DNA of 64,000 nt, taken from contig NZ_JBNPXF010000002.1 in NCBI RefSeq assembly GCF_050433445.1, forward strand, positions 62,001 through 126,000, read 5' to 3'. Below, piece by piece: positions 51,652 through 60,426 of this stretch. The notes beneath the pieces are model-generated. The model searched no databases. It was not told where the DNA came from and saw only the letters and a program-made list of their open reading frames with translations. Origin of the DNA: Kroppenstedtia sanguinis. Its GTDB lineage: Bacteria; Bacillota; Bacilli; Thermoactinomycetales; DSM-45169. How positions within the stretch are numbered: the first letter of the stretch is position 1; each line of letters starts with the position of its first letter. The translations under genes were made by a program, and so were the position numbers.

Positions 51652-52656
51652 ATGAGCTGGATGAATGCTTCATCGTCAGAACCGATCCCTCTGTTATGGG
51701 GGGATAAAAGGTACCATACATGGAATCACCATTTACGGAACCATTTTGGCCATAAAGTGTTTAAAGTCCCATTGGATGGTGGTTTCACCTGTCCCAACCG
51801 GGACGGAAGTGTGGCCAGCGGAGGGTGTACTTTTTGCAGCCCTCGCGGATCAGGTGACTTTGCCGGTGATCGTCGCCAGGACTTGGTAAATCAATTTAAC
51901 ACCGTCCGGGACCGGATGCATCAAAAATGGGCAAAAGCCAAGTATATCGGTTATTTCCAGGCCTTCAGTAACACTTACGCTCCTGTGGAGGTCCTCCGTC
52001 CGATGTATGAAGCGATCTTGGAGCAACCTGATGTGGTGGGACTCTCCATCGCCACCCGACCCGACTGTCTTCCCGACGATGTGGTGGAGTTGCTCGCCGA
52101 GCTGAATCAACGCACATATTTGTGGGTAGAACTCGGGTTACAAACCATGCATGACTCCACCTCGGATTTAATCAACCGGGGACATGATTATGCCTGTTTT
52201 CTCGATGGCGTCGCCAAGCTTCGCCGATATGGAATCCGTACCTGTGTCCACATTATCCATGGTCTCCCGCAGGAGTCCGTAGAGATGATGTTGGAGACCT
52301 CCCAAGCCTGTGCAGCCATGGATATTCAAGGAATCAAAATCCACTCCCTCCACCTGTTGCGCAAAACGCCTATGATGCGGCAATACAAGGATGGACAGCT
52401 ACAACTGCTGGACCGGGACACTTACATCCGGTTGGTTGCGGACACGCTGGAGATGCTACCGCCGGAGATGGTGATCCATCGCGTCACTGGGGATGGACCT
52501 CCCGATCTGTTGGTCGGTCCGATGTGGAGCTCGAAAAAATGGGAAACATTGAACGGGATCGATGATGAATTAAAAAGACGCAATTCCTGGCAAGGAAAAA
52601 AGTGGTCTCCTAGGATCACCTCCCAGCTCCCGCAACGTAGCGGTGTCCGTCTATGA
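51652..52656 (+). CDS. mnmL: radical SAM protein, YtqA/MnmL type (tRNA wobble uridine modification)
   Basis: 334 aa from ATG 51652 (GAAGGAAGGG upstream). TIGR01212-like radical SAM with the cluster Cys in CPNRDGSVASGGCTFC (Cys-x9-Cys-x2-Cys), YFQAFSNTYAP, GLSIATRPDCLPDDV and WVELGLQTMHD. In Bacillus the YtqA/YtqB pair completes mnm5s2U at tRNA position 34, as recently reported. The next gene overlaps by 4 nt and is the matching methyltransferase. Confidence 0.87.
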   Translation: MSWMNASSSEPIPLLWGDKRYHTWNHHLRNHFGHKVFKVPLDGGFTCPNRDGSVASGGCTFCSPRGSGDFAGDRRQDLVNQFNTVRDRMHQKWAKAKYIGYFQAFSNTYAPVEVLRPMYEAILEQPDVVGLSIATRPDCLPDDVVELLAELNQRTYLWVELGLQTMHDSTSDLINRGHDYACFLDGVAKLRRYGIRTCVHIIHGLPQESVEMMLETSQACAAMDIQGIKIHSLHLLRKTPMMRQYKDGQLQLLDRDTYIRLVADTLEMLPPEMVIHRVTGDGPPDLLVGPMWSSKKWETLNGIDDELKRRNSWQGKKWSPRITSQLPQRSGVRL

Positions 52657-53255
52657 GTCTGCCGTCTACTCTCACTCAGGCCCATCATTGGGTGAAGAGT
52701 GTATTAAACCCTGGCTCCCTCGTCGTCGACGCCACAGTGGGCAACGGAAACGACACTCTCTTTCTCGCCCAGGCAGTGGGGAGTACCGGTCAGGTGCACG
52801 GCTTCGATATCCAACAGGAAGCGCTGGATCGCACCGGAGACCGTCTTCGTAAAGCAGGTTTGTCTGAGCAGGTCACCCTTCATCGGGCAGGCCATGAGCA
52901 GATGGCGAAGACCCTGCCTCTCCAGTCGAAGGGCAAGGTTCAGGCGATCATGTTTAATCTCGGCTATCTCCCTCGAGGAAATCCGAGGGTCATCACCCGT
53001 GCCGACACCACCCTCCTCGCTTTGGAACAGGCCCTGGAGTGGCTGGCCCCTGGCGGAATTTTGACAGTAATGCTCTACACAGGTCATCCTGGGGGCATCG
53101 AAGAAGCTGAGAAGGTGGTGAACCTTCTAAAAAGATTGGACGCCGGTCGGTTTCGGACCGTCTCTTGCCAAACCTTGAACCGACATCAAGCTCCCATGCT
53201 CACAGCGGTTGCCAAGTCAAATAAGTCGGCCGAAATCCCTCCTGTTCAGTCTTGA
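52653..53255 (+). CDS. mnmM: tRNA methyltransferase, YtqB/MnmM type
   Basis: 200 aa, start ATG overlapping the ytqA-like stop (ATGA). SAM-binding VVDATVGNGNDTLFLAQAVG, then HGFDIQQEAL, and the catalytic-region MFNLGYLPRGN. The NLGYLP motif is typical of the YtqB class I methyltransferases (rRNA_methylase domain). Works with the upstream radical SAM protein in mnm5U34 formation. Confidence 0.9.
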   Translation: MSLPSTLTQAHHWVKSVLNPGSLVVDATVGNGNDTLFLAQAVGSTGQVHGFDIQQEALDRTGDRLRKAGLSEQVTLHRAGHEQMAKTLPLQSKGKVQAIMFNLGYLPRGNPRVITRADTTLLALEQALEWLAPGGILTVMLYTGHPGGIEEAEKVVNLLKRLDAGRFRTVSCQTLNRHQAPMLTAVAKSNKSAEIPPVQS

Positions 53256-53370
53256 ACTTTTTTGGCAAATATTATTTTTCAACCTGACGGATCATGATAG
53301 AATTGGTAACGAGCCAGTGGCCGCCCCCACGGCTGGCCACGGCCGCTTTATCCAAAGAAAGGTGATGCAG

Positions 53371-54951
53371 GTGGAAGGAAAGTGGTTGGGCGGCCGGTAT
53401 CAGATCCTGCAACGTGCGGGTGGCGGCGGAATGGCTGTCGTCTACAAAGCGATGGATACGGCTCTGGGCCGTCATGTTGCTGTCAAAGTGATGAATGACT
53501 CCCTCAGTCACGACGAAGATTTTATTCGTCGTTTTGAAAGGGAAGCCCATGCAGCCGGAAGTTTATCCCATTCCAATGTAGTCCAGGTGTTCGATGTAGG
53601 CAGGGAAGGGAATACCCACTATATCGTCATGGAATATATCGAAGGCGCTTCCCTGATGGATCAGATTGAAGAAAGGGGAAGAATCCCGGCAGAAGAAGCT
53701 GCCTACATCGTTGCCCAAGTGTGTGACGGACTGGCCCATGCCCACAAAAAAGGGATTGTTCATCGGGATCTAAAACCGCACAACGTGATGTACACCCTGG
53801 ATGGTCAATACAAATTGGCCGATTTCGGAATCTCCCGAACTACCCGTTCATCCACGATCACCAAGACCGGATCTGTGATGGGATCGGTTCACTATTTCTC
53901 ACCAGAGCAGGCCCAGGGCAAACCGGTGAGTGTCCGGTCAGATCTGTACTCCCTCGGGGTGACGTTATATGAGATGGTTACCGGCCAGCTTCCCTTTGAT
54001 GGAGAAGAGGCCGTCGCTATCGCCCTGAAACATTTGCAAGAACCGGTGCCTGACCCCCGTTCTATAGTTCCCGATCTTCCGGAATCTCTCTGTGCCGTAA
54101 TTTTCAAGGCCATGGAGAAAAAACCGGAACATCGCTTCCAATCAGCCCAGGAGATGGGTGAGGCCCTTCGTCAACTGACCATCATGGGCGCGGAAGCCCC
54201 ACGTCAAGGGGAACCGCAAGCCTGGACACCAAGGGACGAGCCCCCGTCGCAAATGAACTCCGAGAGGGTGCCACAGCAGCAGAGCCGAACCACTCGGATC
54301 ACCCAGTCCCGCCAGACCCGTAAAAAAGGGAAAAAGAAGAGATGGATGGGCCTGGCAATGGCCATCGCACTCTTATCGTTCTTATCTTATGGAATTTTCT
54401 TTTCCGGGCTGTTTGATACTTCTGACGGACAGGCCGATGCGGAAACAACGGGTACACCCACGCAGGATGAGAAATCGAAAGCGACGGTGGATTCCAAGGA
54501 GTCCGAGTCTGAAAAGGAAATGTCAGATAAGGAAGATTCCCCGGCTGACACTTCCCCAGGCGCTTCCTCTTCCAAAACGGAGGAGGAGGAAGAGGCGGAG
54601 GATTCCCAGGAAGATGGAGGTCATGACTGGAAGGGTATGGATTGGGAGAAGGGAGATCCTCATTTCAAAAATATCTCTTCCAACGGGTCTGAAGGCGAAT
54701 ATCACGTGACCCTGGAAACCGATCTGAGTCCGGAATTTTACTATGATATCATCCTCCATGACAGCAACGGAAAAAGAAGACAGGTGATCACACGTGTTGC
54801 TGTACCTACCCCCGGTGACGGCAGCGATTATGAAGACATTGATTTTAAAGTAGATGTCACTGACGACATTTCCAATGAAGGACTGGTGAAAATCCGATTG
54901 TACGATGAAGGAGAGAGTCAGGCCTACAAAGTCCTGGATACACTCCCCTAA
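53371..54951 (+). CDS. membrane serine/threonine protein kinase (PrkC-like, without PASTA domains)
   Basis: 526 aa from the GTG at 53371 (AAAGG 8 nt upstream; ATG 53365 is too close to the site). Kinase domain about 8-270: RAGGGGMAVVYKA, Lys in VAVKVM, HRDLKPHN, DFGIS, SVHYFSPEQAQG. Juxtamembrane Arg/Lys-rich segment, one helix (about 330-350), then a Ser/Glu/Asp-rich linker and a C-terminal beta domain of about 100 aa. No PASTA repeats, and no PP2C phosphatase gene nearby, unlike prkC. The sensor domain is therefore different. Confidence 0.9.
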   Translation: MEGKWLGGRYQILQRAGGGGMAVVYKAMDTALGRHVAVKVMNDSLSHDEDFIRRFEREAHAAGSLSHSNVVQVFDVGREGNTHYIVMEYIEGASLMDQIEERGRIPAEEAAYIVAQVCDGLAHAHKKGIVHRDLKPHNVMYTLDGQYKLADFGISRTTRSSTITKTGSVMGSVHYFSPEQAQGKPVSVRSDLYSLGVTLYEMVTGQLPFDGEEAVAIALKHLQEPVPDPRSIVPDLPESLCAVIFKAMEKKPEHRFQSAQEMGEALRQLTIMGAEAPRQGEPQAWTPRDEPPSQMNSERVPQQQSRTTRITQSRQTRKKGKKKRWMGLAMAIALLSFLSYGIFFSGLFDTSDGQADAETTGTPTQDEKSKATVDSKESESEKEMSDKEDSPADTSPGASSSKTEEEEEAEDSQEDGGHDWKGMDWEKGDPHFKNISSNGSEGEYHVTLETDLSPEFYYDIILHDSNGKRRQVITRVAVPTPGDGSDYEDIDFKVDVTDDISNEGLVKIRLYDEGESQAYKVLDTLP

Positions 54952-54955
54952 TGTT

Positions 54956-54983
54956 CAAGGGCACGCCGAGGGCGTGCTCTTAT
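54956..54983 (+). terminator. terminator of the kinase gene
   Basis: GGGCACGC and GCGTGCTC pair over a short loop, then TTAT; moderate T content. Confidence 0.6.
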
Positions 54984-55002
54984 CCTGTTGGAAATAAACG
55001 CA

Positions 55003-55046
55003 AAAAAAACACCTTCCGTTCAGATATGCGGAAGATGTGTTCACCT
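55003..55046 (-). terminator. termin. hairpin of the S1-domain gene
   Basis: On the minus strand ACACATCTTCCG pairs with CGGAAGGTGT, with one mismatch, over about 10 nt, followed by TTTTTTT. Confidence 0.75.
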
Positions 55047-55066
55047 CGGGTGACGGATCTATGATC

Positions 55067-55441
55067 TCAACGCCCCTTTTTTTGTTTGGCCGCCAACGCA
55101 CTCAGGCGCTCTTCACTGCTCTTCATCCACTTTTTCATCATGTCTTCAAAGTCTTGGGCACCACCTCGGCCTCGTCCGCCGCGACGCCCTCCACGGGGAC
55201 GGTCATCGGTGAGCGCTTTGATGGACAGTGAAATCTTCCCGGATGAATCGATGGAAAGTACTTTCGCTTTGACTGAATCTCCAACCGTCAATTCGTCCTC
55301 CACTTTCTCGACGAACTTGCTGGAGATTTGAGAGATATGAACCAGACCCGTCTCTCCGGTTTCAAGTTTGACGAAGGCGCCAAAGGGTTTGATGGCCACC
55401 ACTTCGCCAGTCACGACGGATCCTTCCGCTAGCTGACTCAT
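55067..55441 (-). CDS. S1 RNA-binding domain protein (YugI/GSP13 type)
   Basis: 124 aa. One S1 domain (about 1-75): GSVVTGEVVAIKPFGAFVKL, GLVHISQIS, VGDSVKAKVLSIDSSGKISL. The tail has an RGG-rich stretch (RGGRRGGRGRGG) and a basic end. Relatives bind RNA and associate with ribosomes. ATG at 55441, single gene. Confidence 0.9.
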   Translation of the reverse strand: MSQLAEGSVVTGEVVAIKPFGAFVKLETGETGLVHISQISSKFVEKVEDELTVGDSVKAKVLSIDSSGKISLSIKALTDDRPRGGRRGGRGRGGAQDFEDMMKKWMKSSEERLSALAAKQKKGR

Positions 55442-55642
55442 TCAAACACTCCCGCAATCATATTCATTCTGTATGAAGATAACACTTAATCAGGATTAAG
55501 TCAATGGGCAGACCTCTCCATCCTTTCGATTATTGTTCCATACTATTTAATATAAAAAATAAATATGTTATACTCTTTCCGTCAACAGCGGGGAATATAT
55601 ACCCCTTCCAGCAGATATGTGATGTACAGAAAGGATGGACCG

Positions 55643-57220
55643 ATGAAGACACAAATGGATGCCAACCATTCCGTGGAACTCGAGTTGAATGGGAGTGTAC
55701 ATTTCAACTTGACCCCTCCTCAGCTGGTAGAAAAAGCGTTGGAACGAAAGGAAGGAATCTTGACCCGTACAGGTGCCTTTCGTGCCGTCACAGGAAAATT
55801 CACTGGACGCTCCCCCAAGGATAAATACCTGGTCAAGGATCCCAACATCGGAGATCAGATCGATTGGGGAAACGTCAACCAGCCCATGAATCCAGCAACA
55901 TTCGAAGGTCTGTTCCAACAGGTGAAAGATTATCTCAAGGAACGAGATGTGTTTATTTTTGACGGTTTTGCCGGTGCGGATTCCCGTTATCGCCTTCCGA
56001 TCCGCGTCATCAATGAATATGCTTGGCACAACTTGTTTGCCAGACAGCTCTTTGTCCGACCAACAAAAGAAGAATTGAGCGAACATCAAGCCCAGTTCAC
56101 CGTGATCAGCGCCCCAGGCTTTCAGGCAAAACCCGAAAAAGTAGGGATCCGTTCGGAAACATTTATCGCTATTAGCCTGGAACGTCGGATCATTCTGATC
56201 GGCGGAACCGAGTACGCCGGTGAAATGAAGAAGTCCATCTTCAGTGTGATGAATTATTTGTTGCCAGAACAGAATGTACTACCTATGCATTGCTCCGCCA
56301 ATATGAATAGCGATGGACATAGCGCCCTCTTCTTCGGACTTTCGGGAACCGGAAAAACCACCTTGTCTGCCGACCCCAAGCGAAGCTTGATTGGGGACGA
56401 CGAACATGGCTGGTCCGATGAAGGCATCTTCAACATTGAAGGCGGCTGCTATGCTAAATGTATCCATCTCTCCAAAGAGAAGGAACCTCAGATTTGGGAT
56501 GCGATCCAGTTCGGTGCCGTGTTGGAAAACGTTGTGGTGGACGATAATCGTCACGCCCACTATGATGACAGTTCCTTGACGGAAAACACCCGGGCTGCTT
56601 ACCCAATTGAACACATCCCGTCAGCCAAAATTCCCGGTGTAGGCGGTCATCCTGATGTGATTATTTTCCTGACGGCAGATGCCTTCGGAGTACTTCCCCC
56701 GATCGCTAAACTGACCCCCGAACAAGCCATGTACCACTTTTTGTCGGGATATACCAGTAAGCTGGCTGGAACAGAACGGGGTATCACCCAACCGGAAGCT
56801 ACCTTCTCCACTTGTTTTGGTGCGCCCTTTCTCCCTCGTCCCGCCAGTGTCTATGCAGAGATGCTGGGAGAAAAAATCGACCGCCACCAGGTTCGTGTCT
56901 ACTTGGTGAATACCGGTTGGTCCGGTGGTCCCTACGGGGAAGGAGAACGGATGAAACTCGCTTATACACGATCCATGGTCCGGTCCGCTCTGGACGGGTC
57001 TCTGGAGGAGGCCACCTTCACTCCTGCTCCTGTGTTCGGTGTACAAATCCCCAATCGGTGCCCCGGTGTTCCCTCTGACGTGCTATTTCCTCGGAATACC
57101 TGGTCCGATCCCCAAGCTTACGATGTCAAAGTCCGGGAGCTGGCTCGCCGATTCCGGGGAAACTTCCAGCGTTTCCCTGATGTAAGCGATCGCATCCGCC
57201 AGGCCGGACCGATGGATTGA
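55643..57220 (+). CDS. pckA: phosphoenolpyruvate carboxykinase (ATP)
   Basis: 525 aa from ATG 55643 (AAAGG 8 nt upstream). Converts oxaloacetate to PEP in gluconeogenesis. Blocks: RTGAFRAVTGKFTGRSPKDK, PMHCSANMN, P-loop GLSGTGKTTLSAD, IGDDEHGWSD and the C-terminal NTGWSGGPYGEGERM. A TATACT box lies about 75 nt upstream. Monocistronic with a clear terminator. Confidence 0.97.
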   Translation: MKTQMDANHSVELELNGSVHFNLTPPQLVEKALERKEGILTRTGAFRAVTGKFTGRSPKDKYLVKDPNIGDQIDWGNVNQPMNPATFEGLFQQVKDYLKERDVFIFDGFAGADSRYRLPIRVINEYAWHNLFARQLFVRPTKEELSEHQAQFTVISAPGFQAKPEKVGIRSETFIAISLERRIILIGGTEYAGEMKKSIFSVMNYLLPEQNVLPMHCSANMNSDGHSALFFGLSGTGKTTLSADPKRSLIGDDEHGWSDEGIFNIEGGCYAKCIHLSKEKEPQIWDAIQFGAVLENVVVDDNRHAHYDDSSLTENTRAAYPIEHIPSAKIPGVGGHPDVIIFLTADAFGVLPPIAKLTPEQAMYHFLSGYTSKLAGTERGITQPEATFSTCFGAPFLPRPASVYAEMLGEKIDRHQVRVYLVNTGWSGGPYGEGERMKLAYTRSMVRSALDGSLEEATFTPAPVFGVQIPNRCPGVPSDVLFPRNTWSDPQAYDVKVRELARRFRGNFQRFPDVSDRIRQAGPMD

Positions 57221-57238
57221 TTCCAGCGTTTATTGTGG

Positions 57239-57270
57239 AATCCCCCAGCCAAGGGGGATTTTTCTTTTTC
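57239..57270 (+). terminator. terminator of pckA
   Basis: AATCCCCC and GGGGGATT pair over a 6-nt loop, followed by TTTCTTTTT. Confidence 0.92.
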
Positions 57271-57299
57271 TCCATGGACAGCCCACGCTCCCAACTTTC

Positions 57300-57328
57300 T
57301 TGAAAAAAACTCCCGGAATTGCTATGAT
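57300..57328 (+). promoter_or_regulatory. strong sigma-A promoter upstream of udk
   Basis: TTGAAA (57300-57305), 17-nt spacer, TATGAT (57323-57328). The next start codon (udk, 57678) is about 340 nt away, so a long leader or a separate small RNA is made. Confidence 0.75.
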
Positions 57329-57335
57329 CAGCAAA

Positions 57336-57677
57336 GTGATTTCCACAGACTGACGGATTCGGGAGGGAGCATTCATCCCGAGCTGAGGAGTCAGACCGGG
57401 ACTCCGATAGCCTAAGATTTGTGTTCCCCTGAGTGCATTCAAAACTGAGAAGGAGAACTACCCTGGCGAGAGGACCTGATGGGGCCCAGGATCTCCATCG
57501 GTCACACTAGCCGCTCCTTCTTTTGACATCGGAAGGGAAATGGCCGGACAAACCTTAGAAGCATCGTGAAGAATCCTTTTCAGGGAGGGCGGAAGCAATT
57601 TAGGGATCGGAATCAGCCCCCACCCCGACCGTCTCAGAACGCACTCGATCACTATGCTTTATAGAAAGGGATTATCT
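57336..57677 (+). ncRNA. long structured leader of udk or small RNA (candidate)
   Basis: Between the promoter and udk no gene is supported. Several hairpins can form: CGGGAGGGA with TCATCCCG (about 57361-57382), GGAGTC with GACTCC (57386-57404), and a larger one with GGAGA...TCTCC around CCTGG/CCAGG (57451-57497). There is no T-run before udk. I match it to no known riboswitch class. Confidence 0.3.
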
Positions 57678-58298
57678 ATGAAGAGACCGATCATTATCGG
57701 GGTTGCCGGCGGGAGCGGTTCCGGCAAAACCACCGTCGCTCGCAATATCTGCGAGCGGTTTGCCGATTCTGTCGCATTGATTGAACAGGATGCCTATTAC
57801 AAAGACCAGTCACACCTACCCATGGAAGAACGAATTCATACCAATTATGATCATCCCTTCGCCTTCGATACCGAGTTGCTCCTCTCTCATTTGCAACAAC
57901 TGTTAAAGCGAACCCCCATCCAAAAACCGGTCTACGATTACACCCTTCACACCCGAGCAGGGCGAAGAATCCCGGTGGAGCCCAAAGATGTGATCATTCT
58001 GGAGGGCATTTTGATTCTGGAGGACGAACGCCTCCGTGACCTGATGGATATCAAAGTGTTTGTGGACACCGATGCCGATGTGCGGATCCTGCGCCGCTTG
58101 GAACGGGATGTGAAGAACCGTGGCCGGACATTGGATTCGGTGATTCAGCAATATCTCACTGTCGTCCGTCCGATGCACCTGCAATTTATCGAACCCGGCA
58201 AACGCTACGCCGATCTGATTATCCCGGAAGGGGGCCACAACCAGGTGGCGGTCGGCCTGCTGATCAATCAAATCCAGACCATCCTGGCGGAAAACTGA
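57678..58298 (+). CDS. udk: uridine kinase
   Basis: 206 aa from ATG 57678 (AAAGGG 7 nt upstream). P-loop GVAGGSGSGKTTVARNI, DAYYKDQSHL, NYDHPFAFD and VFVDTDADVRILRRLERD identify uridine/cytidine kinase of the pyrimidine salvage pathway. Length normal. Confidence 0.95.
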   Translation: MKRPIIIGVAGGSGSGKTTVARNICERFADSVALIEQDAYYKDQSHLPMEERIHTNYDHPFAFDTELLLSHLQQLLKRTPIQKPVYDYTLHTRAGRRIPVEPKDVIILEGILILEDERLRDLMDIKVFVDTDADVRILRRLERDVKNRGRTLDSVIQQYLTVVRPMHLQFIEPGKRYADLIIPEGGHNQVAVGLLINQIQTILAEN

Positions 58299-58561
58299 AG
58301 GCTCCTCTGAGCAAGCATCGAGTTTTTTTCTTTCCATGAATGGATTCAGTATCAGATAGGTTGATTCGCCGTACCCCATGGGAGATCGGGTCAGGATGGG
58401 ATTTTGCACTCGTCAGCTACGAGTCGTGCCACAGATTTCAATAGAGCCCCAAAATGGAAATTCCATCTATCCTCTCGCCAATCGATCTTACTTCAGCTAT
58501 GATATGAGGAGTGGTTTTCCCGGACAAAAGCGAGTTTGAGAGAAAGGTTGGTTGGGAATCC

Positions 58562-59101
58562 ATGAGCATTCTGGCTTTATACTGTAGCACTCGCAGGCAG
58601 GGAAACTCTGAATTGTTGGCAGATATCGTGGTGGAAGGTTTGAACTGCACCAAAATTCACCTGATGGATCAACATATTGAACCGATCCAGGATTTTCGCC
58701 ACGCCCCTGAAGGATTCAAACCCGTCCACGACGATCATGCCAAGTTAATTCGGACGATGCTGAATCACGATATTTTCCTCTTAGCAACACCCATCTATTG
58801 GTACGGTATGCCTGGAATTCTGAAAAATTTCATCGACCGCTGGTCTACGTATTATAGTGATATGACCTTTAAAGACCGCATGAGTGAAAAAGAAGTGATT
58901 GTCGTAATGACCGGAGGGGATGATCCCCAGATCAAAGGCTTCCCTCTCATCCAGCAATTTTACTGGATCTTCGAGTTTATGGGCATCGAATTTACCCACT
59001 ATATCATCGGCAATGGAAACAATCCCGGAGATGTCCTGCGAGATCTGAACGCTTTGTCCAAAGCGGAACAGCTCAACCATCAGCTTCGCATGCAGTTTTA
59101 A
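58562..59101 (+). CDS. NAD(P)H-dependent FMN reductase / flavodoxin-fold protein
   Basis: 179 aa from ATG 58562. FMN-binding loop YCSTRRQGNSELLAD near the N-terminus, middle block LLATPIYWYGMPGILKNFID and a C-terminal VVMTGGDDPQ. Flavodoxin-like oxidoreductase of the NADPH-dependent FMN reductase family; substrate unknown. The frame is open upstream to 58511 without a site. Terminator follows. Confidence 0.85.
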   Translation: MSILALYCSTRRQGNSELLADIVVEGLNCTKIHLMDQHIEPIQDFRHAPEGFKPVHDDHAKLIRTMLNHDIFLLATPIYWYGMPGILKNFIDRWSTYYSDMTFKDRMSEKEVIVVMTGGDDPQIKGFPLIQQFYWIFEFMGIEFTHYIIGNGNNPGDVLRDLNALSKAEQLNHQLRMQF

Positions 59102-59117
59102 AATCTGCTCCGTGGGA

Positions 59118-59153
59118 AAGAGGGCACCACAGGTACCTGTGGCGCCCTCTTTG
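59118..59153 (+). terminator. terminator of the FMN reductase gene
   Basis: AAAGAGGGC and GCCCTCTTT with an inner CCACAGG/CCTGTGG stem; short T-run. Usable in both directions. Confidence 0.85.
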
Positions 59154-59189
59154 TCAATTCAGGAGGGTCACTGGCGATAAGCTACATAT

Positions 59190-59362
59190 CAGGGCTGTTA
59201 ATTAATCCTAAAGTGGATGATGGGAACAAAACGACCTCCCTCTTCCCCGTAAAATATTGTTTGAGGGGACGGGATGGTGGGACGTCTACGATCTCTTACA
59301 AAGAGCGCAAAAGCTCTTCCGACCTTAGTTCCTACCTAAAATATGGCTACTCAACACGCCTG
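59190..59362 (+). mobile_element. MITE copy 16 (subfamily A, 173 bp), overlapping the end of panE
   Basis: Starts CAGGGCTGTTAATTAATC, ends GGCTACTCAACACGCCTG. Flanks GCTACATAT and GCCTCATAG agree at 6 of 9 positions, an eroded duplication. Its last 16 bp encode the final codons and TAG stop of panE. The core is strongly deleted. Confidence 0.82.
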
Positions 59363-60264
59363 GCCTCATAGATTTGCAAACGGGTGTACACTGTACTCAA
59401 TAAAGGAAGGTCCGCCTCTTCTCCCGCCATCTGGAGAAGCACCCCTTGCAAATGATCCCCTTCTACGGAAGCGCCTTTTTCCATATCCCGTAGCATGGAG
59501 GATTTCATCGAGGGTTCCAGGAATCGAATCATGTCATACACTTTTTCCACCAAGTCCTCATCCAGAGTGGGTTCCCGCCGGCGAGCGGCAGAGGCGATCT
59601 CATCGAGGAGTCTCCGTGTGAGGGCGGATCCCTTCCCGGTCTCCATGATCGGACCGATGGCACTGTTCATCAAGCATGTCACCCCGCTGAAAGTGGCGAG
59701 AAACAAATACTTTTCCCACATGCGACGCAGGATCTCGCCACTACGAATCCCTTCAAAGCGCGCTTTTTCCATCGCCTGTTCCAATCGCCTGACCCGCTCC
59801 GATTCCGAACCATCCCGCTCCCCGAAAAAGAGATGATGCCGCTCGCCGAAGTGTTTCACCTCGCCTGCATCATTCAAGGTGGCTTCAATCAAGCAAAGCC
59901 CACCCAATACTTGTCCAGGGGAGAAAACCTCCTGCAGTCGATCCAAGTGAACCATTCCGTTTAACAGAGGTAGAATCACCGTATCCTTTCCCACATAGGG
60001 AAGCAGATCTTGGATAGTCTGTTCCAGGTGATAAGCTTTCACAGCCAACAGTACCACATCAAAAGGGCCGCCTGGCTGACCTGGAGTCAGGGTTTGAACA
60101 GGGGAATGGAAATCTCCTTGAGTACTGTGAATCACCAGACCCCTGCTCGCCAATTCTTCCTGGCGGCGAGGACGTACCAAAAATGTGACATCCTGACCAC
60201 TCTCCATCAGTCGACCGCCAAAGTAGCCGCCGACAGCACCCGCTCCAACCACCAGAAAACGCAA
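59347..60264 (-). CDS. panE: 2-dehydropantoate 2-reductase PanE
   Basis: 305 aa from the TTG at 60264 (GGAGG 8 nt upstream; the GTG at 60273 is inside the site). NADPH fold RFLVVGAGAVGGYFGGRL, ketopantoate motif LAVKAYHLEQTI, LLNGMVHLD, and the C-terminal domain with GEILRRMWEKYLFLATFSG and SSMLRDMEKGASVEGDHL. It makes pantoate for CoA synthesis. The last residues (RRVE) and the stop codon come from MITE copy 16, so the native C-terminus is altered by a few residues. Confidence 0.93.
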   Translation of the reverse strand: MRFLVVGAGAVGGYFGGRLMESGQDVTFLVRPRRQEELASRGLVIHSTQGDFHSPVQTLTPGQPGGPFDVVLLAVKAYHLEQTIQDLLPYVGKDTVILPLLNGMVHLDRLQEVFSPGQVLGGLCLIEATLNDAGEVKHFGERHHLFFGERDGSESERVRRLEQAMEKARFEGIRSGEILRRMWEKYLFLATFSGVTCLMNSAIGPIMETGKGSALTRRLLDEIASAARRREPTLDEDLVEKVYDMIRFLEPSMKSSMLRDMEKGASVEGDHLQGVLLQMAGEEADLPLLSTVYTRLQIYEARRVE

Positions 60265-60426
60265 CTTCAGCACCTCCCAGATCTCCTCGGCTGATCGGAT
60301 TCCTTTGATTCAAATAGTTCACACAACAGATAAGGGTATTGTACCCTATTAGCCGAGGGATTGAAAACCCGCCCTCTGAGTGGATCAAACAGAAAACCCG
60401 GCACCTCAAGGCACCGGGAGCTCTCT

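Noticed and set aside
57458..57652. 64-codon minus-strand frame upstream of udk
   Set aside because: No ribosome binding site and no recognisable family; overlaps the structured leader.
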